DNA of 64,000 bases from an uncultured Holdemania sp. Lineage in GTDB: Bacteria > Bacillota_I > Bacilli_A > Erysipelotrichales > Erysipelotrichaceae. Numbering within the stretch: the first letter of the stretch is position 1; the number at the start of each line of letters is the position of its first letter. Below are positions 1 to 7,458 of the stretch, piece by piece. Both the position numbers and the translations under genes were made by a program. The stretch covers positions 19,649 through 83,648 of the forward strand of contig CAJFOC010000008.1 of the NCBI GenBank assembly GCA_904395815.1, in the 5' to 3' direction. The notes under the pieces are model-generated. The model did no database searches. It was given only the letters and a program-made list of their open reading frames with translations, and had not been told where the DNA came from.

Positions 1-2105
1 ATGTATTCAATCATCGCCTGGGCCAGCGCCATGCCGTCGTAGGTCGACGTCCCGCGGCCAATCTCATCGAACAGAATCAGCGAACGGTCTGTGGCCAAAG
101 ACAGCGCGTTGTTGGCCTCCGTCATTTCCACCATGAACGTGGACTGTCCGGACAGAATGTCGTCGCTGGCGCCGATGCGGGTAAAGATCTTGTCAAATAC
201 CGGCATCCGACAGCTTTTGGCCGGCACAAAACAGCCCATCTGCGCCATCAGAATGATCAGCGCCGCCTGCCGCATGTACGTGCTCTTACCGCCCATGTTG
301 GGACCGGTAATGATCAGAATCTGGCTGTTCTTATCCATATGCAGGCTGTTAGCCACATACTGATGGCCGCTGACCCGTTCCAGAATCGGATGCCGTCCTT
401 CCACAATCTCCAGCTCATCCTCGGTAAACTGCGGCCGCACATATCCGTAATCGCTGCACAGCGCCGCCAGCGAACGGAACACATCGAGATGTGCCAGCAT
501 CATCGACAGCTTCTGCAGCTTCGGCAGATAAGAGCGAATCTGTTCCAGCAGGTTGGCAAACAGCTCGCTTTCCAGCCGTACAGCCCGCTCCTGGGCATGC
601 AGAATCGCATCCTCCCGTTCTTTCAGCTCCTGGGTGATGTAGCGCTCGGCGTTGGTCAGCGTCTGTTTGCGCACATAGCCATACTCTTCCTTCACCTGCG
701 CTGCCGCGCCCTTGGACACTTCAATATAATAACCGAAAACCCGGTTGTAGCCGATTTTCAGCGTCTTGATGCCGGTACGCTCCTTTTCCTTGTTTTCCTG
801 CTGCAAAATCCAGTTTTTGCCATCTTTCTGAATGCTGCGGTATTCGTCCAGCTGGGCGCTGAAGCCTTCGGCAAACATACCGCCCTCCTTGACGCTGACC
901 GGTGGAGTCTCCACAAAAGCCCCTTCCAGCAAATCGTTCAGTTCCCTGCAGCAGTCGATGCCGGCATATTCCTGAAACACCGGCGCCCCCTCAAACAACG
1001 CCAGCATCTGCGGAATCTGCGCAATCGTCTTCTGCAGCCGCTGACAGTCAATCGCATTGGCCGATCCATAGGCGACGCGGGCGATCAGCCGCTCCAGGTC
1101 ATAAATTCCGCCCAACAGATCTTTCAGATCTTCCCGCACCATGAAATTCTGCATCAGATATTCAATCCGGTCCTGCCGGAAAGCGATTTTCTTCCGATCC
1201 ACCAATGGCCGCTCAATCCACTTTTTTAACAGCCGCGAGCCCATCGCGCTCTGGCAATGATCCAGAAACGACCACAGTGTTTCAGACTTGCTTTGAGTCC
1301 GCAGCGGCGTCACCAGTTCCAGATTCTGCTGAGTGGAAAAATCCATGTACAGCACATCGTTCTCATTTTCAATCTCTACCGGCTGTAAATGCCGCATCAT
1401 CCGCTTCTGCGTTTCTGTCAGATAGTTCAGCATGATCCCGTACGCTTCCCGCTCCGGCAATTCGCGCAGCGCTTCGCACAGCGGCAGATATTCTTCCGCG
1501 ATCTGATCTTCGCTGCAATAGGAAATGGCCACAGCCGACAGATCCCGTACCGCCCGGATCAGCTTTTCATCAAAGCCTTCCTTCACCACCATTTCGCGGA
1601 TGTTGTTTTTCAGCAGCGTCTGCTGCAGCCTAAGAGCGTTGCGCGGAATCCGGAGCAGCTTGGTTTCCCCGGTGGACATCTCGCATACCGACAACACCAG
1701 CGCATACTGGATATCCACCACCGCCGCCAGATAGATGCTGGAACGCTCGTCAAACAGCTCGTCAATGACGGTTCCCGGCGTCACCACCTTGATCACATCC
1801 CGCCTGACCAGTCCCTTGGCCAGCGCCGGATCTTCCATCTGTTCAACAATTGCGACCTTGTATCCTTTCTGTACAAGACGCTGGATATAGCCGGTCACGG
1901 CATGAAAAGGAACTCCGCACATCGGCACCCGTTCCTTGACTCCGGCATTGCGGCCGGTCAGCACCAGATCCAGCTCACTGGACGCGATTTTCGCATCGTC
2001 AAAAAACATCTCATAAAAATCCCCCAGCCGATAAAAGACAAGGGCATCCTGATAATTCTTTTTCACCTCAAGATATTGCTGCATCATCGGTGTATATTTT
2101 TCCAT
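1..2105 (-). CDS. mutS: DNA mismatch repair protein MutS (5' part; runs off the left edge)
   Basis: MutS recognises base mismatches and starts mismatch repair as an ATP-dependent clamp. About 701 residues are present. The N-terminus carries the mismatch-binding domain (GDFYEMFFDDA near residue 25). The ATPase P-loop GPNMGGKST lies near residue 600, and the Walker B/signature DEIGRGTSTYDG is close to the window edge. The family is usually about 850 residues, so roughly the last 150 are outside. The ATG at 2105 starts MEKYTPMMQQYLEVK, a typical MutS N-terminus, with GGGAGTGAAG as ribosome-binding site. MutL is not in view. The gene is divergent from the PfpI gene at 2202. Confidence 0.97.
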   Translation of the reverse strand, partial: MEKYTPMMQQYLEVKKNYQDALVFYRLGDFYEMFFDDAKIASSELDLVLTGRNAGVKERVPMCGVPFHAVTGYIQRLVQKGYKVAIVEQMEDPALAKGLVRRDVIKVVTPGTVIDELFDERSSIYLAAVVDIQYALVLSVCEMSTGETKLLRIPRNALRLQQTLLKNNIREMVVKEGFDEKLIRAVRDLSAVAISYCSEDQIAEEYLPLCEALRELPEREAYGIMLNYLTETQKRMMRHLQPVEIENENDVLYMDFSTQQNLELVTPLRTQSKSETLWSFLDHCQSAMGSRLLKKWIERPLVDRKKIAFRQDRIEYLMQNFMVREDLKDLLGGIYDLERLIARVAYGSANAIDCQRLQKTIAQIPQMLALFEGAPVFQEYAGIDCCRELNDLLEGAFVETPPVSVKEGGMFAEGFSAQLDEYRSIQKDGKNWILQQENKEKERTGIKTLKIGYNRVFGYYIEVSKGAAAQVKEEYGYVRKQTLTNAERYITQELKEREDAILHAQERAVRLESELFANLLEQIRSYLPKLQKLSMMLAHLDVFRSLAALCSDYGYVRPQFTEDELEIVEGRHPILERVSGHQYVANSLHMDKNSQILIITGPNMGGKSTYMRQAALIILMAQMGCFVPAKSCRMPVFDKIFTRIGASDDILSGQSTFMVEMTEANNALSLATDRSLILFDEIGRGTSTYDGMALAQAMIEY

Positions 2106-2201
2106 TGGCTTCACTCCCAAAAAAACTGTTTTCATTATAGCATGGTTTTTCTATACCTTCATGCCGTTTTCACCTATAATAAGGGTAAGGAGGATCACGA
2201 C

Positions 2202-2735
2202 ATGAAATGCTGTACGTTGCTTGGACATGGCTTTGAAGAGCTGGAAGCGATCGGCACGCTGGCGCTGATCAAACGCAGCGGTATTGAAGCGGATCTGTAC
2301 GGACTGAGCGGAGAAACGACGTCCGGAAAACATGACATTCCGATCTGCGGCCTGCTTTCCCTGAACGATCTGAATCCGGATGATTATGATCTTTTACTGC
2401 TTCCGGGCGGTCCTCATTACGTTCTGATCGAACAGAATGAAACAGCCCGTCAGCTCATCCGTACTTTTTTTGAACAGAACAAACCGGTGGCGGCGATCTG
2501 TGCCAGTCCGACTATCCTGGGACGCATGGGATATCTGAAAGGCAGAAAATACACCTGCTTCACCAGCATGGACGAAGACTTCGGCGGAACCTACCTCGAT
2601 CAGTACGTGGTCACTGACGGTTCTCTGATCACCGGGCGCAGCGCGGCGGCAGCCATCGACTTCGGCTTCGCCATCATCGAACTGCTGCAGGGAACCGCGC
2701 AGAAACAACGAATTCAGAAAGAAATCTATTATTAG
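2202..2735 (+). CDS. DJ-1/PfpI family protein (class I glutamine amidotransferase-like)
   Basis: A 177-residue DJ-1/PfpI-fold protein. Members act as glyoxalases, deglycases, chaperones or proteases, so the substrate cannot be named. The nucleophile elbow Ala-Ala-Ile-Cys-Ala-Ser-Pro is visible with its cysteine near residue 103, and the early acid stretch Gly-Phe-Glu-Glu-Leu-Glu is typical of the ThiJ/YajL branch. The frame is open further upstream, but that part is antisense to mutS. The ATG at 2202 has a strong AAGGAGG just before it and a TATAAT at 2175-2180, so the short start is preferred. A GC-rich terminator follows directly. Confidence 0.88.
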   Translation: MKCCTLLGHGFEELEAIGTLALIKRSGIEADLYGLSGETTSGKHDIPICGLLSLNDLNPDDYDLLLLPGGPHYVLIEQNETARQLIRTFFEQNKPVAAICASPTILGRMGYLKGRKYTCFTSMDEDFGGTYLDQYVVTDGSLITGRSAAAAIDFGFAIIELLQGTAQKQRIQKEIYY

Positions 2736-2741
2736 TTTCAT

Positions 2742-2763
2742 GCCGGCCAGCCGCCGGCTTTTT
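2742..2763 (+). terminator. Rho-independent terminator of the PfpI gene
   Basis: GCCGGC, five-base loop, GCCGGC, then five T. Confidence 0.7.
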
Positions 2764-2778
2764 CCTTTCTCATATGAC

Positions 2779-2803
2779 AAAAAAAGACGGAAAATTCCGT
2801 CTT
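2779..2803 (-). terminator. Rho-independent terminator of the PTS-like gene
   Basis: Read on the minus strand: AAGACGGAA, a two-base loop, TTCCGTCTT, then a T run. It lies just beyond the stop of the PTS-like gene. Confidence 0.8.
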
Positions 2804-2815
2804 GAACTGAGCGTG

Positions 2816-4351
2816 TCAGGCCGCCCGTTTCATCTCTTTCATGCGCTTGCTGATCTCATTTTTAATGATCGTGCTGCCGGCGCCAAAGTTGACTGAATAC
2901 CCGGCCCGGCTCTCCACAACCCGGCTGGCTCCCAGTCGCTGAATCTGCGGAAAATTGATCAGCGTGGAATCCACAACCTGAATCGTCAGCCGCATCGGCG
3001 AGGCATGCATCATTTTGATGTTCTCCAGCCCGCCAACGGCCAGAATGAAGCCTTCCACCTTGCGCTTACTGGCGCCGGTATTGAACAGATCGAGAGCCAG
3101 ATGGCGGAAATAAAAGCGGGTAAAGGCCAGATACAGCACAAACACCATCACGCCGACCAGAAGAATCATCTGGATCGTATGCTGCATATCCGGATTGCGG
3201 ACATACAGCAGAAAATCAAACAGCGTTCCCGGCATCGCCGTGACGGCACTGCCGGAATAACTGTACCCCAGCGCGACGCCCATCGCCTGAAAAACGCCAA
3301 ACAGCACGCCGGTCACGGCCAGATGGAACACGTACAACAGCGGCGTCAGCACCAGCAAAAACAACTCCAGCGGCAGCAGTGTTCCCATCAACAACGATAC
3401 CAGAACCGCAAGGATGAAGAAGAAACGGATTCGCCGCTTTTCCATCCTGTCGGTATAGATCGTATAAAAGCCGATAATCATTCCCGGCACCGCAAACAGG
3501 TTCAGCACATAATACGGTGTGATGAAGCGGCCGACTCCGCTGGGCGTCATCAGACTGCTGATCTGCGCCGTCCAGATGCCGACATCCCCGGAATAGTTGA
3601 CGCCCAGATTATTGATCCAGGTCCCTCCCGCCTCACCGAACCAGAACACATTTCTTAGCAGCGCGCCCAGATTCAGATCCGCCAGAACGCGATCCGTGAT
3701 CCCATAGACAAACAGATTCATCGGATTGGTGATGTCCGTCGCGATGAAATCAAAAATGATGTTCAGTACACGCAGCACCATCGGCCAGATCCAGACCAGT
3801 ATAAATCCGGTCACCACACAGAAGATCAGCGTCAGAATCAGCGCCCACGTATCGCGGTCAATAAAGGAGAAGAATCCGTACAGCGATTTGGTCCGCGAAC
3901 GCGAATATGCGATCCGGGTAGACAGCACCACCGCCGCGCAGGCGAAAAAGCCGGTCTGCAGCGGATAGCGGATCGTATCAAACAGCGAAGAACTGGAGCT
4001 CAAACCGAAAATGGAAGAATACGCCGAAGCGGTCAGTCCCTGCTGTCCAAACAGCATGGTGATGAGCAGAACAAGAATGTACCCGGCAATGCCGATCATG
4101 ATCGGCACCGAGGAATTCGTCCGGGTCGCCAGAAATTTCAGCATGACAAAAAAAGGAAACTGAACGATAATAAAGCTGCCGGTTCTTCGCATCAGCTCCG
4201 CCACCAGCAATATATTACGATCTGTGACAGACCAGAAAACAGAGAGATTCTGATTGGCAATCAAGGTCCCCACCCCGGTCAGTATGATCGCGATAAACAG
4301 CATTTTCAATGGAAACTGGATGATTTCCAACAAAGAATGCCATCTTCTCAT
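2816..4351 (-). CDS. PTS glucose-family IIC protein with a IIB-like domain lacking the active cysteine
   Basis: 511 residues. Residues 1-425 form the multi-span membrane channel of the glucose/N-acetylglucosamine PTS family. Residues 435-500 match the fold of a IIB domain (GGLENI, then RLGASRVVESRAGYSVNFG). In working IIB domains the phosphorylated cysteine sits in the segment D-A-C-I-T-R-L. Here the segment reads H-A-S-P-M-R-L, so position 451 is Ser and phosphotransfer by this domain is unlikely. The ATG at 4351 is chosen over an upstream start because GAGGTGAT precedes it and the IIC hydrophobic start follows. No IIA gene is near. It may use another IIB, or act as a sensor or facilitator. 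Confidence 0.82.
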   Translation of the reverse strand: MRRWHSLLEIIQFPLKMLFIAIILTGVGTLIANQNLSVFWSVTDRNILLVAELMRRTGSFIIVQFPFFVMLKFLATRTNSSVPIMIGIAGYILVLLITMLFGQQGLTASAYSSIFGLSSSSSLFDTIRYPLQTGFFACAAVVLSTRIAYSRSRTKSLYGFFSFIDRDTWALILTLIFCVVTGFILVWIWPMVLRVLNIIFDFIATDITNPMNLFVYGITDRVLADLNLGALLRNVFWFGEAGGTWINNLGVNYSGDVGIWTAQISSLMTPSGVGRFITPYYVLNLFAVPGMIIGFYTIYTDRMEKRRIRFFFILAVLVSLLMGTLLPLELFLLVLTPLLYVFHLAVTGVLFGVFQAMGVALGYSYSGSAVTAMPGTLFDFLLYVRNPDMQHTIQMILLVGVMVFVLYLAFTRFYFRHLALDLFNTGASKRKVEGFILAVGGLENIKMMHASPMRLTIQVVDSTLINFPQIQRLGASRVVESRAGYSVNFGAGSTIIKNEISKRMKEMKRAA

Positions 4352-4421
4352 ACCATCACCTCGTTTATTATGATAACATGGAGTCACATCAGATTCAAAT
4401 GAAAGGAGTGGTTTCACAACG

Positions 4422-4847
4422 ATGAAGCTGAAGCTTGCCCAAACCCAATCAGATTTCTTCCGGATCGTCAGAATCCGCACGGCAGTGTTTGTCGAAGAAC
4501 AGCATGTCGATATTAAAATAGAACAGGACGCGCAGGATGATACCGCCCTTCACTGGCTGGTGGAGGATGACGATGGCCAGGCTATCGCCTGCTGCCGCGG
4601 GCTGGCCGAGGGCGATGTTCTTCAGATCGGCCGGGTTGCCGTTTTGAAACCGGTTCGCGGCCGGCACGTCGGTCGTTTCCTGATGCTGGGTCTGGAACAG
4701 GATCCGGCGCTGAAACCATTTTCCCGGCTGCGGGTTCATGCCCAGATTCAGGTGGAAGGCTTTTATGCCTCATTGGGATACCGTACCGTTTCCGCCCCTT
4801 TTGAGGAGGCCGGCATCCTCCACGTCACGATGGAGAAACAGCGATGA
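4422..4847 (+). CDS. GNAT family N-acetyltransferase (ElaA-like)
   Basis: 141 residues. The N-terminal RIRTAVFVEEQ and the central Leu-Gln-Ile-Gly-Arg-Val-Ala-Val strand followed by RGRHVGRFLM (acetyl-CoA pyrophosphate loop) are typical of ElaA-type GNAT enzymes. The C-terminal FYASLGYRTVSAPFEEAGILH resembles the family's closing motif. The substrate is unknown. AAAGGAGTGG precedes the ATG. The stop overlaps the start of rodA by four bases (ATGA), so the two are translationally coupled. Confidence 0.87.
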   Translation: MKLKLAQTQSDFFRIVRIRTAVFVEEQHVDIKIEQDAQDDTALHWLVEDDDGQAIACCRGLAEGDVLQIGRVAVLKPVRGRHVGRFLMLGLEQDPALKPFSRLRVHAQIQVEGFYASLGYRTVSAPFEEAGILHVTMEKQR

Positions 4848-6040
4848 GTCAGGTTCTGGAACAGACGCGCAAGAAATTCCATATCGACCGCTCGCTGTCG
4901 CTGCTGTTGCTGCTGTTGATGGCAACCTCGCTGCTGGCGGTGTATTGCGCGGATCCGATCATGTCCTCCCAGCTGCAGGGAACGCACCTCTGGCTGAAAC
5001 AGGGCGTCTGGTATGTGACCGGTTTTCTGTTATTGGCGTTTCTGACCCGGTTCGGCATCGACCGGCTGTTTACCGGCGTCAAGATTTTCTACTGGGTGCT
5101 GATGGTGCTGCTGGCTGTTCTGCTGGTTGACCGCTATCTCATCGATCTGCCCGACATCCTCGTCCGGCCTGTCAACGGAACGACGGCCTGGTATCAGATT
5201 CCGGGGCTGGGAACCTTTCAGCCCAGCGAATTCATGAAAGTGGTGCTGATCATCATGATTGCCAATATTATTCACGAGCACAATCAGCACAAAACGGAAA
5301 TGAGCTTCGCCAGTGATTTTCAGCTGTTCTGGAAGGTAGGCAAGATCGCGCTGCCGCCGCTGGCGCTGATCTTTCTGGAACCGGATACGGGTGTCCCGCT
5401 GATCATCGTCATCTCCATTCTCGTCATGCTGGCCGTCTCCGGCGTTCGCCGCGAATGGGTATGGCTCGGCTGCTTCTGTCTGGTCGTCGGGTTTTTCGGC
5501 ATCATTCTGTTATTCGAATTTTATCCGAATGTGCTGTCATCCCTTTTGGGCGGCGGCTATCGGATGCGCAGAATCTACGGCTGGCTGGAAACGGAGCGCT
5601 ACATCAACAGCTGGGGCAATCAGCTGTACACCTCGCTTCTGACCATCGGTTCCTCCGGACTGACCGGACATGGTTTTCGCGAAGTGCTGATCCGGTTCCC
5701 GGAGCCGCAGACCGATTTCATCTTTTCCGTTATCGGTCAGAATTTCGGCTTTCTCGGCACCTCAGCCGTGGTGTTGATGATCACGGCGTTCGATCTCAAG
5801 CTGATCCGTATCGCCATGCAGTACGAACTGCCGCGGGAACGATACATGATTGCCGGAATGCTGGGCATGCTGCTGTTTCAGCAGGTCGTCAACATGGGCA
5901 TGGTCATCGGTCTGTTTCCGATCACCGGCATCACGCTGCCCTTTATCTCCTATGGCGGCTCCAGTATGCTGTCCTATATGATTCCTCTGGCGATCGTTTT
6001 CTACATGAGTTCCGAAAACAAAGCCAGACTGATGCACTGA
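4844..6040 (+). CDS. rodA: RodA/FtsW/SpoVE family peptidoglycan glycosyltransferase (SEDS)
   Basis: 398 residues with about ten membrane spans. SEDS proteins polymerise lipid II with a partner class B penicillin-binding protein. Family motifs seen: QPSEFMKVVLI near 125, LEPDTGVPLI near 180, TDFIFSVIGQNFGFLG near 290, and LPFISYGGSSML near 365. The QIPGLGTFQPSE segment and the context away from division genes favour an elongation (RodA) role, but FtsW or SpoVE cannot be excluded. It is the second gene of an operon with the acetyltransferase and is followed by a strong terminator. Confidence 0.92.
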   Translation: MSQVLEQTRKKFHIDRSLSLLLLLLMATSLLAVYCADPIMSSQLQGTHLWLKQGVWYVTGFLLLAFLTRFGIDRLFTGVKIFYWVLMVLLAVLLVDRYLIDLPDILVRPVNGTTAWYQIPGLGTFQPSEFMKVVLIIMIANIIHEHNQHKTEMSFASDFQLFWKVGKIALPPLALIFLEPDTGVPLIIVISILVMLAVSGVRREWVWLGCFCLVVGFFGIILLFEFYPNVLSSLLGGGYRMRRIYGWLETERYINSWGNQLYTSLLTIGSSGLTGHGFREVLIRFPEPQTDFIFSVIGQNFGFLGTSAVVLMITAFDLKLIRIAMQYELPRERYMIAGMLGMLLFQQVVNMGMVIGLFPITGITLPFISYGGSSMLSYMIPLAIVFYMSSENKARLMH

Positions 6041-6041
6041 A

Positions 6042-6067
6042 ACAGGCGCCTGCGGGCGCCTGTTTTT
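6042..6067 (+). terminator. Rho-independent terminator of rodA
   Basis: ACAGGCGCC, short loop, GGCGCCTGT, T run, two bases after the rodA stop. Confidence 0.92.
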
Positions 6068-6170
6068 CTATCTGTGACAAGACGGTCTGCCTTGCAATCG
6101 AACGATTATGGATAAAGCGCAGGTTCATCCGACAAGATACTTCATTCAGGACTTTGATGAACCCCTGTAA

Positions 6171-6221
6171 AACAAAACAACCCCACACGAAGAGTCCTCA
6201 CGGTCTGGCTGCGCATGGGGT
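6171..6221 (-). terminator. Terminator downstream of the XRE regulator
   Basis: On the minus strand ACCCCATGCG pairs with CGTGTGGGGT, followed by TGTTTTGTTTT. Confidence 0.6.
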
Positions 6222-6259
6222 GATTTTTGGTGTCAGTGCTGTGCTTTATGAAAAGTTTT

Positions 6260-7321
6260 TTACTTTTCCGCTGTCTTTTTTTCTTCTTGCTGAGCCGCAA
6301 GCCACGTTTGCCACGCCTCATTGCGCAGCATCGGCGCATAATCCGGATCCTTTCGGAATCCTTCCAGCAGATTTTCCCTCATTTCTTCCACCCATCCCGG
6401 CGGTACCGGCTTGAAAGTCATATGACGGTACAGCCAGGAGTGGCGAAATGAATCCATCTGTTTCACCCCTTCCAGCAGCGCTTCGGCAATCCGGATCATC
6501 TGTGCCTCATCCTTTTCCCAAACCGCCAGTTCCAGCTGCGCAGCCGCCTCATAGTAGGGGCCCATTTCAAAACAGCGGGCCAGCTGGCTCTGCAGTGCGC
6601 TGAGGCGGCGAACACGCTCATGATCCTGACATTCCATCGCGATCAGGCGCAAATCGTTCAACACCAGGTTCACACTCTGGTATTCGGAAAACAGAATTTC
6701 CTCCTGCAGTTTCATCGCCTCCTCCCGCTGTCCGCGCCGCTGACAGATCAAAGCCTGGCGGCGTTTTTTCTCAACCCCGGAAGGCATGCTGTTCAACAGA
6801 CTCTGCGCCTGATCCAGCTGATTCTGCCGCAGATGCAGATGGAACAGGGAATCCGCTGCCTGCTGGCGAAGGCCGGGATCCTCTCCGTTCATCACCCGGG
6901 TATACAGCTGAATAAAAAACGTGTCGTCCGCTTCCGGCGGCAACGATGTCTCTTGAAACCGGTGAGCGTCAAACAGCGCCGCCAGCTGCCAGATCAGCCA
7001 GTCGCAGTTGGGATACTGAGCGACCTGCCGTTTCATCCACTGAAAAGCCTCGGCATACGAAGTTTCCTTCAGCTGTTGCTGCGCCTGCTGTACGATGTGA
7101 TCAATCTGTTCCATGCTCAGCTCGCGCCTGAAGGACAGCAGCGTATCCAGCGAAATATCCAGCAGCCGGGCCAGAGGCTTCAGCATCAGAATATCCGGAT
7201 AAGAGCTGCCGCTTTCCCACTTGTTGACTGCGGAAGCGCTGACGCCCAGACAGACGGCCATCTCCTGCTGCGTCATTCCTTTTTTCTTACGGTAATGACG
7301 GATCACATCCTGCATCATCAT
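6260..7321 (-). CDS. XRE-family transcriptional regulator with a long helical C-terminus
   Basis: 353 residues. Residues 5-60 are a Cro/C1 helix-turn-helix (KKKGMTQQEMAVCLGVSASAVNKWESG). The rest is alpha-helical, with repeat-like helices that resemble TPR-type sensor regions; no ligand can be named. The start at 7321 is the first of three consecutive ATGs, nine bases after GGGGG. A matching promoter lies at 7347-7375. The gene is divergent from the UvrA paralogue 137 bases away and is a candidate regulator of it. Confidence 0.85.
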   Translation of the reverse strand: MMMQDVIRHYRKKKGMTQQEMAVCLGVSASAVNKWESGSSYPDILMLKPLARLLDISLDTLLSFRRELSMEQIDHIVQQAQQQLKETSYAEAFQWMKRQVAQYPNCDWLIWQLAALFDAHRFQETSLPPEADDTFFIQLYTRVMNGEDPGLRQQAADSLFHLHLRQNQLDQAQSLLNSMPSGVEKKRRQALICQRRGQREEAMKLQEEILFSEYQSVNLVLNDLRLIAMECQDHERVRRLSALQSQLARCFEMGPYYEAAAQLELAVWEKDEAQMIRIAEALLEGVKQMDSFRHSWLYRHMTFKPVPPGWVEEMRENLLEGFRKDPDYAPMLRNEAWQTWLAAQQEEKKTAEK

Positions 7322-7346
7322 CGTGTTGTTCCCCCTTTTCCACTTC

Positions 7347-7375
7347 AGTATAACAGAAATCCATACGTCGACCAA
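7347..7375 (-). promoter_or_regulatory. Sigma-A-type promoter of the XRE gene
   Basis: TTGGTC, 17 bases, TATACT on the minus strand, 26 bases upstream of the ATG. Confidence 0.7.
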
Positions 7376-7458
7376 TCGAGCGTTATTCATGATTTTCTGC
7401 GCGATGATGAACTGCCGTTCAAGTCGTGATACAATCATCGTATACAGGAGGAGTTCCC

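Noticed and set aside
339..1229. Long plus-strand frame
   Set aside because: Antisense shadow of mutS; no start signal or recognisable domain.
1389..2201. N-terminal extension of the PfpI gene
   Set aside because: Antisense to mutS; a strong ribosome-binding site and TATAAT support the start at 2202.
5455..6414. 319-codon plus-strand frame
   Set aside because: Overlaps rodA in another frame and runs through its terminator; no signal at the start.
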